In this document: positions 27,851-36,242 of the stretch, piece after piece
How the letters are laid out: each line of letters opens with the position of its first letter
How positions within the stretch are numbered: the stretch's first letter is position 1
Translations under genes and position numbers: made by a program
Notes under the pieces: model-generated
The model's database searches: none
Told to the model about the DNA's origin: nothing
What the model saw: the letters and a program-made list of their open reading frames with translations, nothing else
From: Streptomyces kurssanovii
GTDB lineage: Bacteria > Actinomycetota > Actinomycetes > Streptomycetales > Streptomycetaceae
DNA length: 64,000 bases
NCBI RefSeq assembly: GCF_014649695.1
Contig: NZ_BMTN01000024.1
Location: forward strand, 31,838 to 95,837
Direction: 5' to 3'

Positions 27851-29125
27851 ATGAAGGGGTCGCGCTCGCAGAGATCGGTAGGCACGCGCGTGACGACAGC
27901 GGAGATCGATTTCGAGGAGCTGTTCGACGCCGCGCCGAACCCGTTCCTGGTGCTGGACGCCGACTTGGTGGTCCGCTACGCGAACCGGGCCTACCTCCGG
28001 ATCACCGGCAGGGCCCTCGAAGAACTGGCCGGGCGGTCCGTCCTGGAGGCATTCCCGGACACGCCTGCCGCGCCGGATGCGGCGCGTGATTTCGGTTCCT
28101 CACTCCAACATGTGCTCGACTCCCGCGAGCCCGATGTGGTGGCGCCGCAGCGATTCGACGTTCCCGTCGTCGGTCGGCCGGGAGAGGTCGACGAGCGATG
28201 GTGGTGCGGGTTGTCGAGCCCCGTCCTGGGGCCTGACGGCGCCGTGAAGTGGATCATCGTGCGGGCCGACGATGTCACCGAGTTCATGGGCTCCTCCGTC
28301 ATCCGTGAGCTCACCCCACCGCTGAGCAAGCAGGGAACAGGGATCGCGGCCCAGGTATACGCGCGGTCGCACGATCTGGAACGGCTGAACGAGCAACTTC
28401 GCCACGCGCATGCCCACGAGCGGGAAATCGCCGTCACCCTGCAGGAGGTCATGCTCCGCGCGCCCGACTTGGACAGGCACCAGGACATCGCCGTGCGCTA
28501 CCTGCCCGCCAGCGGATCACTCAACGTGTGCGGCGACTGGTACGACGTGGTCGATCTGCCGCCCGACCGCTACTCCATCGCCGTCGGGGACGTCGTGGGC
28601 CACGGCCTGCAGGCCGCCGCCGTCATGGGCATGCTGCGCAGCGCCCTGAGCGCAGCCATCCGGGCCGTTCCTAGCCCCGCGCAGGCCTTGGAGGTATTGG
28701 GTCTGTATGCCCGGGCGGTCGACGGTGCGCTGGCCACCACCGTGGTCAAGGTGCTCGTCGACCCGCGCAGCCGGCTGATCATCTACAGCAACGCCGGCCA
28801 TCCACCGCCGGTACTGCTCCATCCAAACGGCGGCTGGCAGTTGCTGGACCAGGCCACAGACCCGCCGCTGGGCGCCCGACCAGATCATGTCCCCCGCCCC
28901 CAGGCCGGCCTGTCCTACAGCCCGGGGGACACGCTTGTGCTCTACACCGACGGTCTCATCGAACGCCGCGGTGAGGACATCGACGCCGGCCTGACCCGGC
29001 TGACCGACGCCCTCGCCCAGTACAGCACCCTCCCCGTTGAACAACTCGCCGATGCGTTGCTGGCCCACCTGGGCGTCATCGGCGGCAGCTGGGACGACAT
29101 CGCCCTCGTCGTCGTCCGCCTGTGA
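27851..29125 (+). CDS. PAS domain-containing PP2C/SpoIIE-type serine phosphatase
   Basis: The 424-residue protein has an N-terminal PAS domain (about residues 20-140; NPFLVLDADLVVRYANRAYL). A short helical linker and a SpoIIE/PP2C phosphatase domain (about residues 215-424) follow. Metal-binding acidic motifs are visible: GDWYDVVDL, IAVGDVVGHGLQAA, LVLYTDGLIERRG and SWDDIALVVV. Such proteins dephosphorylate anti-sigma-factor antagonists. The PAS domain probably senses a small ligand or redox state. Start could be ATG 27851 or GTG 27890, as neither has an ideal ribosome site. Confidence 0.88.
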   Translation: MKGSRSQRSVGTRVTTAEIDFEELFDAAPNPFLVLDADLVVRYANRAYLRITGRALEELAGRSVLEAFPDTPAAPDAARDFGSSLQHVLDSREPDVVAPQRFDVPVVGRPGEVDERWWCGLSSPVLGPDGAVKWIIVRADDVTEFMGSSVIRELTPPLSKQGTGIAAQVYARSHDLERLNEQLRHAHAHEREIAVTLQEVMLRAPDLDRHQDIAVRYLPASGSLNVCGDWYDVVDLPPDRYSIAVGDVVGHGLQAAAVMGMLRSALSAAIRAVPSPAQALEVLGLYARAVDGALATTVVKVLVDPRSRLIIYSNAGHPPPVLLHPNGGWQLLDQATDPPLGARPDHVPRPQAGLSYSPGDTLVLYTDGLIERRGEDIDAGLTRLTDALAQYSTLPVEQLADALLAHLGVIGGSWDDIALVVVRL

Positions 29126-29390
29126 CCCCTGCCCAGACGGCGGGCTATCAGGTGATTGCAGCACAGCGCCCTGGGCGCTCGCCCAACCTCGGAAAATTTC
29201 GTGTGAGCCCTCCACTTGCCGGCCCGGGCGTTCTGGTCGCCGTCCGTGGTCGACTGCCTGGGGCACCCGCATGGGTGCGGACGGCAGCGGGCCCGACTTG
29301 GGGAGCGGGCCGTCCGCAGCGACAGCCTGAGAGGCGTGGGCCAGCCCGCGAGGCGTTGCCCTGCAGGACCGTGCTTCGGAGGGAGGGACG
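29126..29390. other. Intergenic region downstream of the phosphatase gene
   Basis: No gene or clear hairpin is supported in these 265 bases. Confidence 0.35.
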
Positions 29391-29700
29391 GTGCCGGGTC
29401 AACCTCTGGACGACAAGACGGTGGCATCCATGATCGGTGACGCCGTGGTTGCCCCTTCGATGCACAATGCGCAGCCCGGGCGGTTCCGCTACTTCAAGGA
29501 GAGCCGCACGTTCCATGTGCGCTCCGATCCCGAGCGGGCTGTGTCGCATACCGATCCTCAGGCCGCGCGCTCCACATCAGTTGCGGTGCCGCGCTGCGAA
29601 CGGAAGAAGCACCGGCGAAGCCGTCCCACGACCCCGTGGGAGCCCTCGAGCGGGACATCGCGACCCTGGGCGCGCGCAGCACAAGGCCCGCACGGCTCTG
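29391..29700 (+). pseudogene. Nitroreductase (Acg-type) N-terminal remnant
   Basis: A GTG at 29391 with GAGGGA upstream opens a frame that begins like Acg-family nitroreductases: LDDKTVASMIGDAVVAPSM, then HNAQPGRFRYFKES and SHTDPQ. Intact relatives have HNAQPWRF. After SHTDPQ the frame shifts; the next family motif, LHISCGAAL, is found in another frame. The remaining 200 residues are not recognisable. This is the start of a dead FMN-dependent nitroreductase gene. Confidence 0.65.
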
Positions 29701-29859
29701 TGAAAGCCCCCAGGGCCCACGCAGAACAGCTCGAGGACGGCACAACGGTCCGGATTGGGGTGTGGGCTTTGAATCTCAAAGGACGAAGGGCGAAGCTCAC
29801 CGCCGACAGCTCCAGGCGCTGGCGACCTCGGTGGGTGAGCAGCGCAGGACAGCGGAGCT

Positions 29860-30119
29860 GTCTCGGGGCAGTCGCAGTGGCACTGGTCCATCGGGGGCCG
29901 CGACGAACTGCGGTACCACATGCAGCAGCAGGCAGGCCGTCCCGCAGCCGCCAGGGTCGAACACAGGCACGTCGCCAGCCCGGCCATGATCTCCTCCATG
30001 ACCGGGTCGCCCGCCTGCGCCGGCGCGACCGCACGCATGAACGTCTGCGCCTGTGGCGGGTCCTGCGGCACCTCCTCGGAGACAATTTGTCTTCCGGCGT
30101 TCCTCGCCCCGAATCCCAT
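29860..30119 (-). pseudogene. Possible phage-type Cys-rich protein fragment
   Basis: The minus frame from 30119 contains FMRAVAPAQAGDP, then MEEIMAGLATCLCSTL, GRPACCCMWY and PPMDQCHCDCP. The spacing of Cys pairs resembles small proteins of actinophage head-tail modules, but I cannot name a family. It is truncated downstream and overlaps degenerate sequence. Treat as a weak prophage remnant call. Confidence 0.3.
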
Positions 30120-30225
30120 CAGCCATACCGCCCATCAGTGGTCTGTCGGTTGCACGGCCCGCGTCTTCCATCAGACACCGACCGCACCGCCGAACGGGCG
30201 AGGACCCCGCCCGTGTCGGCCCGCG

Positions 30226-30909
30226 TCAGCGGCGGCGGGCCTGGGTCAGGGTGCACGACAGCGGGCTCTCGCCGTCGGGGTCGGTGAGCACGTCGATCTG
30301 ATCGACGCCGAGCCCGTGGTCGATGAGGAGCGCGGTCCAATGCTGAGGGGTGAGCACCCACATATGGACGAACAACGGTTCACCGCCGGCCACCGGCAGG
30401 ATCTCGGGCCGGGCGGTGACCCACGTCGAGGGCGGGTTGCCGCTCGAGTTCGTGAGCAGCGACGAGAAGACGAGCCGCCCGCCCGGCTTGAGCGCCGGAA
30501 CCAGGGCAGGCAAGAGGCGGCGAGGGTCGATGTAGGGCATCGCGCGCACCGAGTAGATGACGTCGTACGGCTCCGCCTCCGTCAGGTGGGCGACAGCATC
30601 GGAGTGGATCAGCCGAAGCCCAGGCAACTGGCCGTAGCGGGCGACGGCGCGCTCGTGCTGCGCCAGCGACGCTTCGACGGCATCAACCTCGAACCCGAGC
30701 CGGGCAAGGTGCGCCGGGTACTTCCCGACCCCGGACCCGATGTCCAGCACGCGGCGTCCCTCGAGGTCGCCGAGGATCTCCTCGGCCGGGCCCGCCGGCC
30801 AGTAGCCCCAGGCGAACCGGTCGACGTCGGGGACGTCCGTGCCCCTGGCCGTGTGGTGCACGCCGTACGCGTTCCACGCTTCGGCCGTCTGTTCCTCAAA
30901 GTTCAGCAC
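30226..30909 (-). CDS. Class I SAM-dependent methyltransferase
   Basis: The 227-residue protein has the Rossmann-like methyltransferase motif I VLDIGSGVGKYPAHLA near residues 55-70. The acidic loop VDAVEAS and motif IV YDVIYSVRAM follow. It is the last gene of a four-gene run with two Nudix hydrolases and an MFS transporter, starting six bases after the MFS stop, so it is cotranscribed. The substrate is unknown. Confidence 0.9.
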   Translation of the reverse strand: MLNFEEQTAEAWNAYGVHHTARGTDVPDVDRFAWGYWPAGPAEEILGDLEGRRVLDIGSGVGKYPAHLARLGFEVDAVEASLAQHERAVARYGQLPGLRLIHSDAVAHLTEAEPYDVIYSVRAMPYIDPRRLLPALVPALKPGGRLVFSSLLTNSSGNPPSTWVTARPEILPVAGGEPLFVHMWVLTPQHWTALLIDHGLGVDQIDVLTDPDGESPLSCTLTQARRR

Positions 30910-30915
30910 AGCTGC

Positions 30916-32256
30916 TCACACTCCAGGGGGGCGACGAGACGGAAGGGATACATCGGCCGGCGCGACCGGCATCCGGGCCAGGCCGCGCACGGGAGACAGG
31001 CACAGCAGGACGACCGGCGCGAACAGCAGCACCGTGCCGACCACCAGCGCGGTCGGCACGGACGTCGTCGCGGCGAGGACACCGGCGGCCGCGGTGGCGA
31101 GGAACCGGCTCCCGGTCACAAGCCACGTCGACGTCTGCTGGGCCCGGCCCTGCAGCTCCGGCGGGCAGATCTGCTGCCGCACGGACCGCTGCGTCGTACC
31201 GGCGCACGCCGCCCCGGCCATCTGCACCATCCCGGCCACTGCGAGGACCGCCAGCCAGAGCGGCCCCGGCCGGGCCAGCAGCAGCGGCACGCCCATGGCC
31301 GCGCACAGCGTGAACGACGTGACCAGCACCCGGCCGGGGCCGAACCGGCGCACGAGCCGGGGGGCGAGGAACGCGCCGACCAGGCCGCCCGCACCGCAGA
31401 CGCCCATCACCACACCGAGCCCGACCGGCCCGGCCTGCAGGGCCGTCAGCAGGTGGAAGCCCCAGTACGTGTTGACCATGCCGGTGCCCAGGCCGGTCAG
31501 GGCCAGGCTCGCCACCAGCGGCCGCGCCAGCGGGTCACGGGCGACGTACCCCATGCCCTCTACGATCTGGCGCATCATCCTGCGCCGCACCGGTACGGCG
31601 GCCGGCCGCTCGAGTCGGATCCTGCTCGCACACCACGCACTGAGCAGATAGGAGACGGCGTCGAGCGCGAACGCCCGCGACGCGCCCACCACGGCGACGA
31701 CCGCGGTTCCCGCGTACGTGCCCGCGATGTCGGCCGAGCTGAATGCCACGCCGACACGCGAGTTCGCCACATGCCGCAGCCCTGCGGGCACGAGCTGCGG
31801 CACCACGGAGATCGCGGCCGCGTTGTGCAGCACCGTCGCCGCGCCCACCGTCAGCGCCACGGCGTACAGGACCGCTATCGACAGCACACCGGCGGCAGCC
31901 GACACGGGGATGAGCGCGACCGCCGCCGCAGCGACCAGGTCGGTGACCACCAAGAGCCGCTTCTTGCCGTGCCGGTCGACGATCACACCCGCCGGCAGCG
32001 CCAGGACGAACGACGGCAGATGCCCCAGCAGCGCCAGCAGCGCCACCTGGTCCGGCCCGGCCCCCAGCTCGAGCACCGCCAGCGCCGGCAGCGCGACCGC
32101 GTGCACCGACGTACCGAGAAGGCTGGCCGCCTCGCCCGTCAGATACGCGTTGAACGACCGGTGTCCCTTCAACGACACCGCCGCCACCGCTTCGGGTAAC
32201 GCCTCTTCCCTCGAGCCGCTGGGGCTGGGCACGGACAACACGCATTCCTTCCGCAC
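30916..32256 (-). CDS. MFS transporter (exporter type)
   Basis: The 446-residue protein has about 12 hydrophobic helices and the major facilitator loop motif GVIVDRHGKKRLLVVTD between helices 2 and 3. Its overall pattern is that of MFS_3/enterobactin-exporter-like proteins. The neighbouring methyltransferase and Nudix enzymes suggest export of a modified nucleotide-like or antibiotic-like compound, which is inference. The start at 32256 is one option; a GTG a few codons inside is also possible. Confidence 0.9.
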   Translation of the reverse strand: MRKECVLSVPSPSGSREEALPEAVAAVSLKGHRSFNAYLTGEAASLLGTSVHAVALPALAVLELGAGPDQVALLALLGHLPSFVLALPAGVIVDRHGKKRLLVVTDLVAAAAVALIPVSAAAGVLSIAVLYAVALTVGAATVLHNAAAISVVPQLVPAGLRHVANSRVGVAFSSADIAGTYAGTAVVAVVGASRAFALDAVSYLLSAWCASRIRLERPAAVPVRRRMMRQIVEGMGYVARDPLARPLVASLALTGLGTGMVNTYWGFHLLTALQAGPVGLGVVMGVCGAGGLVGAFLAPRLVRRFGPGRVLVTSFTLCAAMGVPLLLARPGPLWLAVLAVAGMVQMAGAACAGTTQRSVRQQICPPELQGRAQQTSTWLVTGSRFLATAAAGVLAATTSVPTALVVGTVLLFAPVVLLCLSPVRGLARMPVAPADVSLPSRRPPGV

Positions 32257-32319
32257 GAACGCTGAACAGGGGGCGGGCCGCGGAAGACAAACCGTCTTCG
32301 GCGTCTGCGTAGCCAGGTG

Positions 32320-32841
32320 CTACGCCTTCGCGTCGGCCAGCAGCCGACGTACATGCGCTCGGATCCGCTCGCCGTCCTCCGGGAACACGGACTCCCACTC
32401 ATCGTCGAGGGCGAACCACTGCGGCGGCTGTCCAGCCTCGCCACCCAGTTCCACGGTCAAGGGCACGATCGCGGCGTACGACAGGCCCAGCGTCGCCGAC
32501 CAGTCGGCTCGGTAGGAGCGAACGGACACGGCCGCAGGAACGGCGAGGAGCGCAGCCCGCACGCCGGTCTCCTCGGCGAGCTCGCGTTCGGCGGCGGCGC
32601 GCGGGGTCTCGCCCGCCTCGACCGTGCCGCCCGGCGGCACCCAGCCGCGCCACCGGTGCTTCACCAACAGGACGTGCTCGAAGGCCGGGTCGGTCACCCA
32701 GACGTCGGCCGCCAGCGGCTCCAACGGATGCTGACGCGCACGGTCCCACCAGGCTCGCGCGCCATCGAACTCGAGAGCCGCCAGCCGAACATCGGCACCC
32801 ACATCATCCAAGACCGTCTTCTCGGTTTCCCCTTGGTCCAT
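32320..32841 (-). CDS. Nudix hydrolase
   Basis: The 173-residue protein carries the Nudix box GGTVEAGETPRAAAERELAEETG near residues 70-93 (split here: GGTVEAGETPRAA then ERELAEETG). It matches GX5EX7REUXEEXGU. It has a 45-residue N-terminal helical extension. Nudix enzymes hydrolyse nucleoside diphosphate-linked compounds. The start ATG at 32841 lies 14 bases after the stop of another Nudix gene, with GGTGGG upstream. Confidence 0.88.
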   Translation of the reverse strand: MDQGETEKTVLDDVGADVRLAALEFDGARAWWDRARQHPLEPLAADVWVTDPAFEHVLLVKHRWRGWVPPGGTVEAGETPRAAAERELAEETGVRAALLAVPAAVSVRSYRADWSATLGLSYAAIVPLTVELGGEAGQPPQWFALDDEWESVFPEDGERIRAHVRRLLADAKA

Positions 32842-32855
32842 CCCGCCCACCGAGG

Positions 32856-33362
32856 TCACCTCGTCCCGAGGCTGACGTAGGGCGAGTGGTCGTGCCAGTG
32901 CACGGAGATCGGCTCTCCCTTGAGGTAGTGGCCGACGCCGACCGCGTTGTAGCGGACCGTGCTCGCGGGCAGGTTGTCCGGCCGGTGCCAGGAAAGCCCG
33001 GCGCACTTGTGGGGTTCCGCGTTGTACGGCTCCCCGTCCCAGCGGTCGGCGGCGAAGAACCAGCCGACTCGGGTGTGGCCTGCAGGGCTCCGGAAGTAGG
33101 TGACGTGGACGAGGCGCAGTGCCTGGCGGTCCAGGTCGATGCCCACCTCTTCCTTCGCTTCGCGGATCACCGCGTCGTACGGGTCCTCCCCGCACTCGAC
33201 CTTTCCTGACGGCAGGTTGAGCAGGCCGTCGGCGTAGCCGGTGTTCAGCCGCTCGGCGAGGCACACCTTCAACACCTCGCCGTCACGGCGCTCCAGGATG
33301 ATCATGACGTCGTTGAGGGTGCGCTCCGGCACGAGTCCTCCAGGGGGCGGGCGACGAGACAC
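32856..33362 (-). CDS. Nudix hydrolase
   Basis: The 168-residue protein has a Nudix box with PSGKVECGEDPYDAVIREA and KEEVGID, close to the consensus. It is the first gene of the Nudix-Nudix-MFS-methyltransferase operon. The first 15 residues (MSRRPPPGGLVPERT) are poor in family signal, so translation might start at the internal GTG for VPERTLND. The substrate is unknown. Two Nudix enzymes in tandem suggest successive or overlapping pyrophosphatase activities. Confidence 0.88.
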   Translation of the reverse strand: MSRRPPPGGLVPERTLNDVMIILERRDGEVLKVCLAERLNTGYADGLLNLPSGKVECGEDPYDAVIREAKEEVGIDLDRQALRLVHVTYFRSPAGHTRVGWFFAADRWDGEPYNAEPHKCAGLSWHRPDNLPASTVRYNAVGVGHYLKGEPISVHWHDHSPYVSLGTR

Positions 33363-33402
33363 CAGCGAGGGACACTGCCAGCGCGGAGTGTCCGTGAGCC
33401 GG

Positions 33403-33690
33403 TCACATCATTCCGGTGATCGGCTGGTCTGTAAGGCCTTGGGTGATCTCCCGGGTCGTCTGCGCGGCGACCCTGGGGTTGACGGCGGCGTAGGAGGTGT
33501 AGGCGTTCAGGCCGGTAGCCAGGGCCCAACCGCGCCCCCGCATCCAGGTGGCATCGTCCACGCAGAGCGCATCACGGAAGGCTGCTCGGCTGTTTGCCGA
33601 CATCAACGTGAAGGCGATCATCAGGTCGCAGGCCGGGTTCTCGCGACCGGCGAGGCGTTCAGCCGCCCTGCCCACCACAAGGTCGGCACC
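33403..33690 (-). pseudogene. Aminoglycoside phosphotransferase C-terminal remnant
   Basis: The frame contains NPACDLMIAFTLMSANSR, then FRDALCVDDATWMRGRGWAL. This is the segment that follows the DFG-type motif in APH-family antibiotic kinases (normally GDPACDLVIAWT). The N-lobe, the catalytic HGD motif and the metal motif are missing. The upstream part of the open frame to 33792 is unrelated sequence. A dead resistance-type gene. Confidence 0.65.
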
Positions 33691-33785
33691 AGACCCCGGC
33701 GAACGGGTCAAGAAGAAACCGGTCGGAAGGGAACCGATCTGCTTGATCGTCCGAAAGGTAGGGCCAGGTGTGCGATTACCCTGCT

Positions 33786-34253
33786 TCAGCACGCGGTTTC
33801 AGTGTCCAGGATGCCCTGGCCAGTCAGCGCACCTTCGATAGTTGCGCTCAGCCACTCTGCCAAGTTGATGCCCTGAGGCCAGTGCTGGCCCTCATGCGTG
33901 CACCACATCGGACCGGCGGGGTCCCGGAAGTCAACCAGGGACCAGATGGTGCAGCCCCAGTCATACACCGGCACCAGGCCAGCAGGGATCCGACCGGAGG
34001 GATCCGGTCCGTCTTGATATATCTCTGCCAGGTCATTCCAGTCGCCTTGGGAGGCTCCTCCGCGAACTCCCAGGATGCCCTCTACCGGACCGAAACCCCC
34101 GTTCGCCACCTCCAAGTAGAGGCGCCGCAACAACGGCGGGAGAGGGAAGCCAATCAGCTTCTCTGCCTCCGTGACCGCCTCCGGTGTCGCCGGCGCAGGC
34201 AGGCTGCCCACACCAGCGCTACCACGGACAGCCTCAACGATCGCTTCATCCAT
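33786..34253 (-). CDS. SMI1/KNR4 (SUKH) family protein
   Basis: From the ATG at 34253 the protein has 155 residues and the SUKH domain pattern: TPEAVTEAEKLIGFPLPPLL, RRLYLEVANGGFGP and a C-terminal acidic/aromatic patch with WSLVDFRDPAGPMWCTHEG. SUKH proteins are often immunity proteins against polymorphic or contact-dependent toxins. No toxin gene is adjacent, so this looks orphaned. A longer reading from 34343 is possible because no clear ribosome site decides the start. Confidence 0.8.
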   Translation of the reverse strand: MDEAIVEAVRGSAGVGSLPAPATPEAVTEAEKLIGFPLPPLLRRLYLEVANGGFGPVEGILGVRGGASQGDWNDLAEIYQDGPDPSGRIPAGLVPVYDWGCTIWSLVDFRDPAGPMWCTHEGQHWPQGINLAEWLSATIEGALTGQGILDTETAC

Positions 34254-34745
34254 CACGCCGGCAGCATCGCAGACCAGCCATGGCAGGTGACTCTGGGGCG
34301 TTGAAACGGAAAGCCAGTCAGACGTCGTGACGTTTAAAGACAAGCTCAGTGCCTGTTTTCGATCCCTGGCGAGCGTTTACCCAGCCCATAATTCGAACAT
34401 GGCCTTCGAAGTGTGGTGAGGACCATGCAGACACAAGATCGGTACCGCTGCCATGGGCAGCGCGTCGACCGGGTTCAGGATCCGAGGCGCCAACAAGATC
34501 ATTCCCGCGCAGGCGCTGTGGCCTGGGGAGCGCTGGCATCGATCCTGTCCGGTGGGCTACGTTGTGCGGCGATGACTACCGGGACGGCCTTGCGCCACAC
34601 ACGGATTGGTGACCCGGTGCTCTCCTGAGCGCCGCACGGGCCGATGTTGGCCCGCTGTGGGACCGAGGATCCGGCGCTGTTGCGCGGGCTCCGCCTCCTG
34701 TCGTGTTGATCACAGCTCGACACGTCAACCACGACAGGAGAATTC
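34254..34745. other. Intergenic region before the dienelactone hydrolase gene
   Basis: Nearly 490 bases with short, biased frames but nothing recognisable. CACGACAGGAG just upstream of 34746 is the ribosome site of the next gene. Confidence 0.4.
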
Positions 34746-35480
34746 ATGCCGACCAAGACCCTGCACATTCCCACCGCGGACGGCCAGGCCGACGCTTTCG
34801 CCGCCTTCCCCGACGGTGGCGAGCGGCACCCAGGGGTGCTGATGTACGCGGACGGCTTCGGCATCCGGCCGGTGCTGCAAGAGATGGCCCGCGAACTGGC
34901 CGGGCACGGGTACTATGTGCTCGCCCCCAACCTCTTCTACCGGCACGGCCCGGCACCGGTGATCGAACTTCCCGAGCACATCGGAGAAGAGGTCCGGCCT
35001 GCGGTCTTCGCCCAGCTGATGCCCTTGATCGAGGCGCACACCACCGAACGTGTCCTGCGCGACGCCGACGCCTACCTCAGGTTCCTCACCACCCAGCCCG
35101 AGGTCGGCGCCGGACCGGTCGCGGTGAGCGGCTACTGCATAGGCGGCCTCCTGGCGATGCGCACCGCCGCGGCCCACCCCGGCCAAGTGGCTGCCCTCGC
35201 CGCATTCCACGGCCCTGTGGGCGCCGACGGACCCGACAGCCTCGCCAAGATCACCGCCCAGGTCCACTTCGGCCACGCCGAAGGCGACCAGACACCCGAG
35301 GCCCTCGGCGAGCTCAATGAGGCCCTGGACGCCGCAGGTGTCGGCTACACCTCCGAGATCTACCCCGGCACCATCCACGGCTTCACCATGTCCGACACCG
35401 ATGCCTTCAACCCCGCCGCACTACAGCGCCATTGGGACCGCCTGCTGCCCCTTCTCGACCGCACCATGGCCAACAGCTGA
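34746..35480 (+). CDS. Dienelactone hydrolase family protein
   Basis: The 244-residue alpha/beta hydrolase has the nucleophile elbow GYCIGG with Cys in place of Ser, as in dienelactone hydrolases. The catalytic His is in GTIHGF near the C-terminus and a likely Asp is in HAEGDQ. The family hydrolyses dienelactone or related esters in aromatic degradation; many members have other ester substrates. ACAGGAG precedes the ATG. Monocistronic. Confidence 0.92.
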   Translation: MPTKTLHIPTADGQADAFAAFPDGGERHPGVLMYADGFGIRPVLQEMARELAGHGYYVLAPNLFYRHGPAPVIELPEHIGEEVRPAVFAQLMPLIEAHTTERVLRDADAYLRFLTTQPEVGAGPVAVSGYCIGGLLAMRTAAAHPGQVAALAAFHGPVGADGPDSLAKITAQVHFGHAEGDQTPEALGELNEALDAAGVGYTSEIYPGTIHGFTMSDTDAFNPAALQRHWDRLLPLLDRTMANS

Positions 35481-35582
35481 GGCTCCGGCTCGGAAACTAA
35501 ACCCGAAGCGATGGCTCCGGACGGAGTCCTAGCGATGTTTCGAAGTCGGTGTGAGGGCGGGCGCAGCCCGCCTCACAACGGC

Positions 35583-35780
35583 TGGGAGCTCGACCGCCAC
35601 GGCGCCGAGCTGCTGTTCCAGGTGCTGACCGAGCGGGAGGAGAAGAACAGCGTCGCCATCGCCTCGAACGAGTCGTTCGGCGGCTGGACCAAGACCCTCA
35701 CCGACCCCCGGCTCTGCGCGGCCATCGTCGACCGCCTCACGTTCAATGGCACCATCATCGAAACCGGCACCGACTCCTAA
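35583..35780 (+). pseudogene. IS21 IstB-type ATPase, C-terminal remnant
   Basis: The frame encodes WELDRHGAELLFQVLTER, then NSVAIASNESFGGW, DPRLCAAIVDRLTFNG and IIETGTDS, which is the C-terminus of IS21 helper ATPases. Walker A and B motifs and the IstA transposase are absent. The stop TAA at 35778 lies at the first base of a tandem repeat, two or three codons before the family would end. An old IS21 insertion reduced to a fragment. Confidence 0.8.
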
Positions 35781-35859
35781 TTCCTCGCTAGCGGATCGTG
35801 GGAGCCAAGCTGCTGCTCTAATTCCTCGCTAGCGGATCGTGGGAGCCAAGCTGCTGCTC
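35778..35859. repeat. Tandem duplication, two copies of a 41-bp unit
   Basis: Two identical 41-base units lie head to tail (35778-35818 and 35819-35859). Each begins TAATTCCTCGCTAGCGGATC. The first copy supplies the stop codon of the IstB remnant. Confidence 0.95.
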
Positions 35860-35939
35860 TTGGTTCGTTCGAATGCCGGAGACGGCACTCGTAACGGTGG
35901 TGGCGTCCCGTGGGCGTCGAACGGATGCCTGACTGACTC

Positions 35940-36242
35940 CTGGCTCTTGATCCCTCGCGGTAGAGCGGCGGCGTTCGGCGCCTTCGGGACCCCACCACTG
36001 TCAACACCACGCGCTTGATCCCTCGTTGGTGTTGGTGGTGCGAGCCCGCCACATGGAGACCTCTCGTTACGCCCGAGCCGTCCGAGCTCCGGCAATAGAC
36101 CGAGGCCCGTGGGGCGCGCTGGTGCCACGAACGGCTAGTGAGGTGGCGGACCGGCCAGTTGGTTGAGTCCTGGAATTAGGTCGCTGCGTGGCCCGCATGA
36201 GCTCGTGACCAGCTCAAACACCGGACCATTGGGGAGGGCATC
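35940..36242 (+). ncRNA. Candidate bridge-RNA region at the left flank of the IS110 element
   Basis: IS110-family elements express a structured bridge RNA from a non-coding end next to the recombinase. In the non-IS1111 group this is the left end. The 300 bases upstream of the recombinase hold no gene. They contain two direct copies of CTTGATCCCTCG and several short stems (GCCAC with GTGGC near 36122-36147; GAGCT with AGCTC near 36201-36217). Exact ends and loops cannot be set by eye. Confidence 0.35.

Noticed and set aside
29920-32199. A 759-residue plus-strand open frame
   Set aside because: It is the antisense shadow of the methyltransferase and MFS genes and has no recognisable domain.
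35860-35875. A GTTCGAAT-like stretch suggesting a tRNA T-arm
   Set aside because: No acceptor stem, D-arm or anticodon arm can be folded around it.
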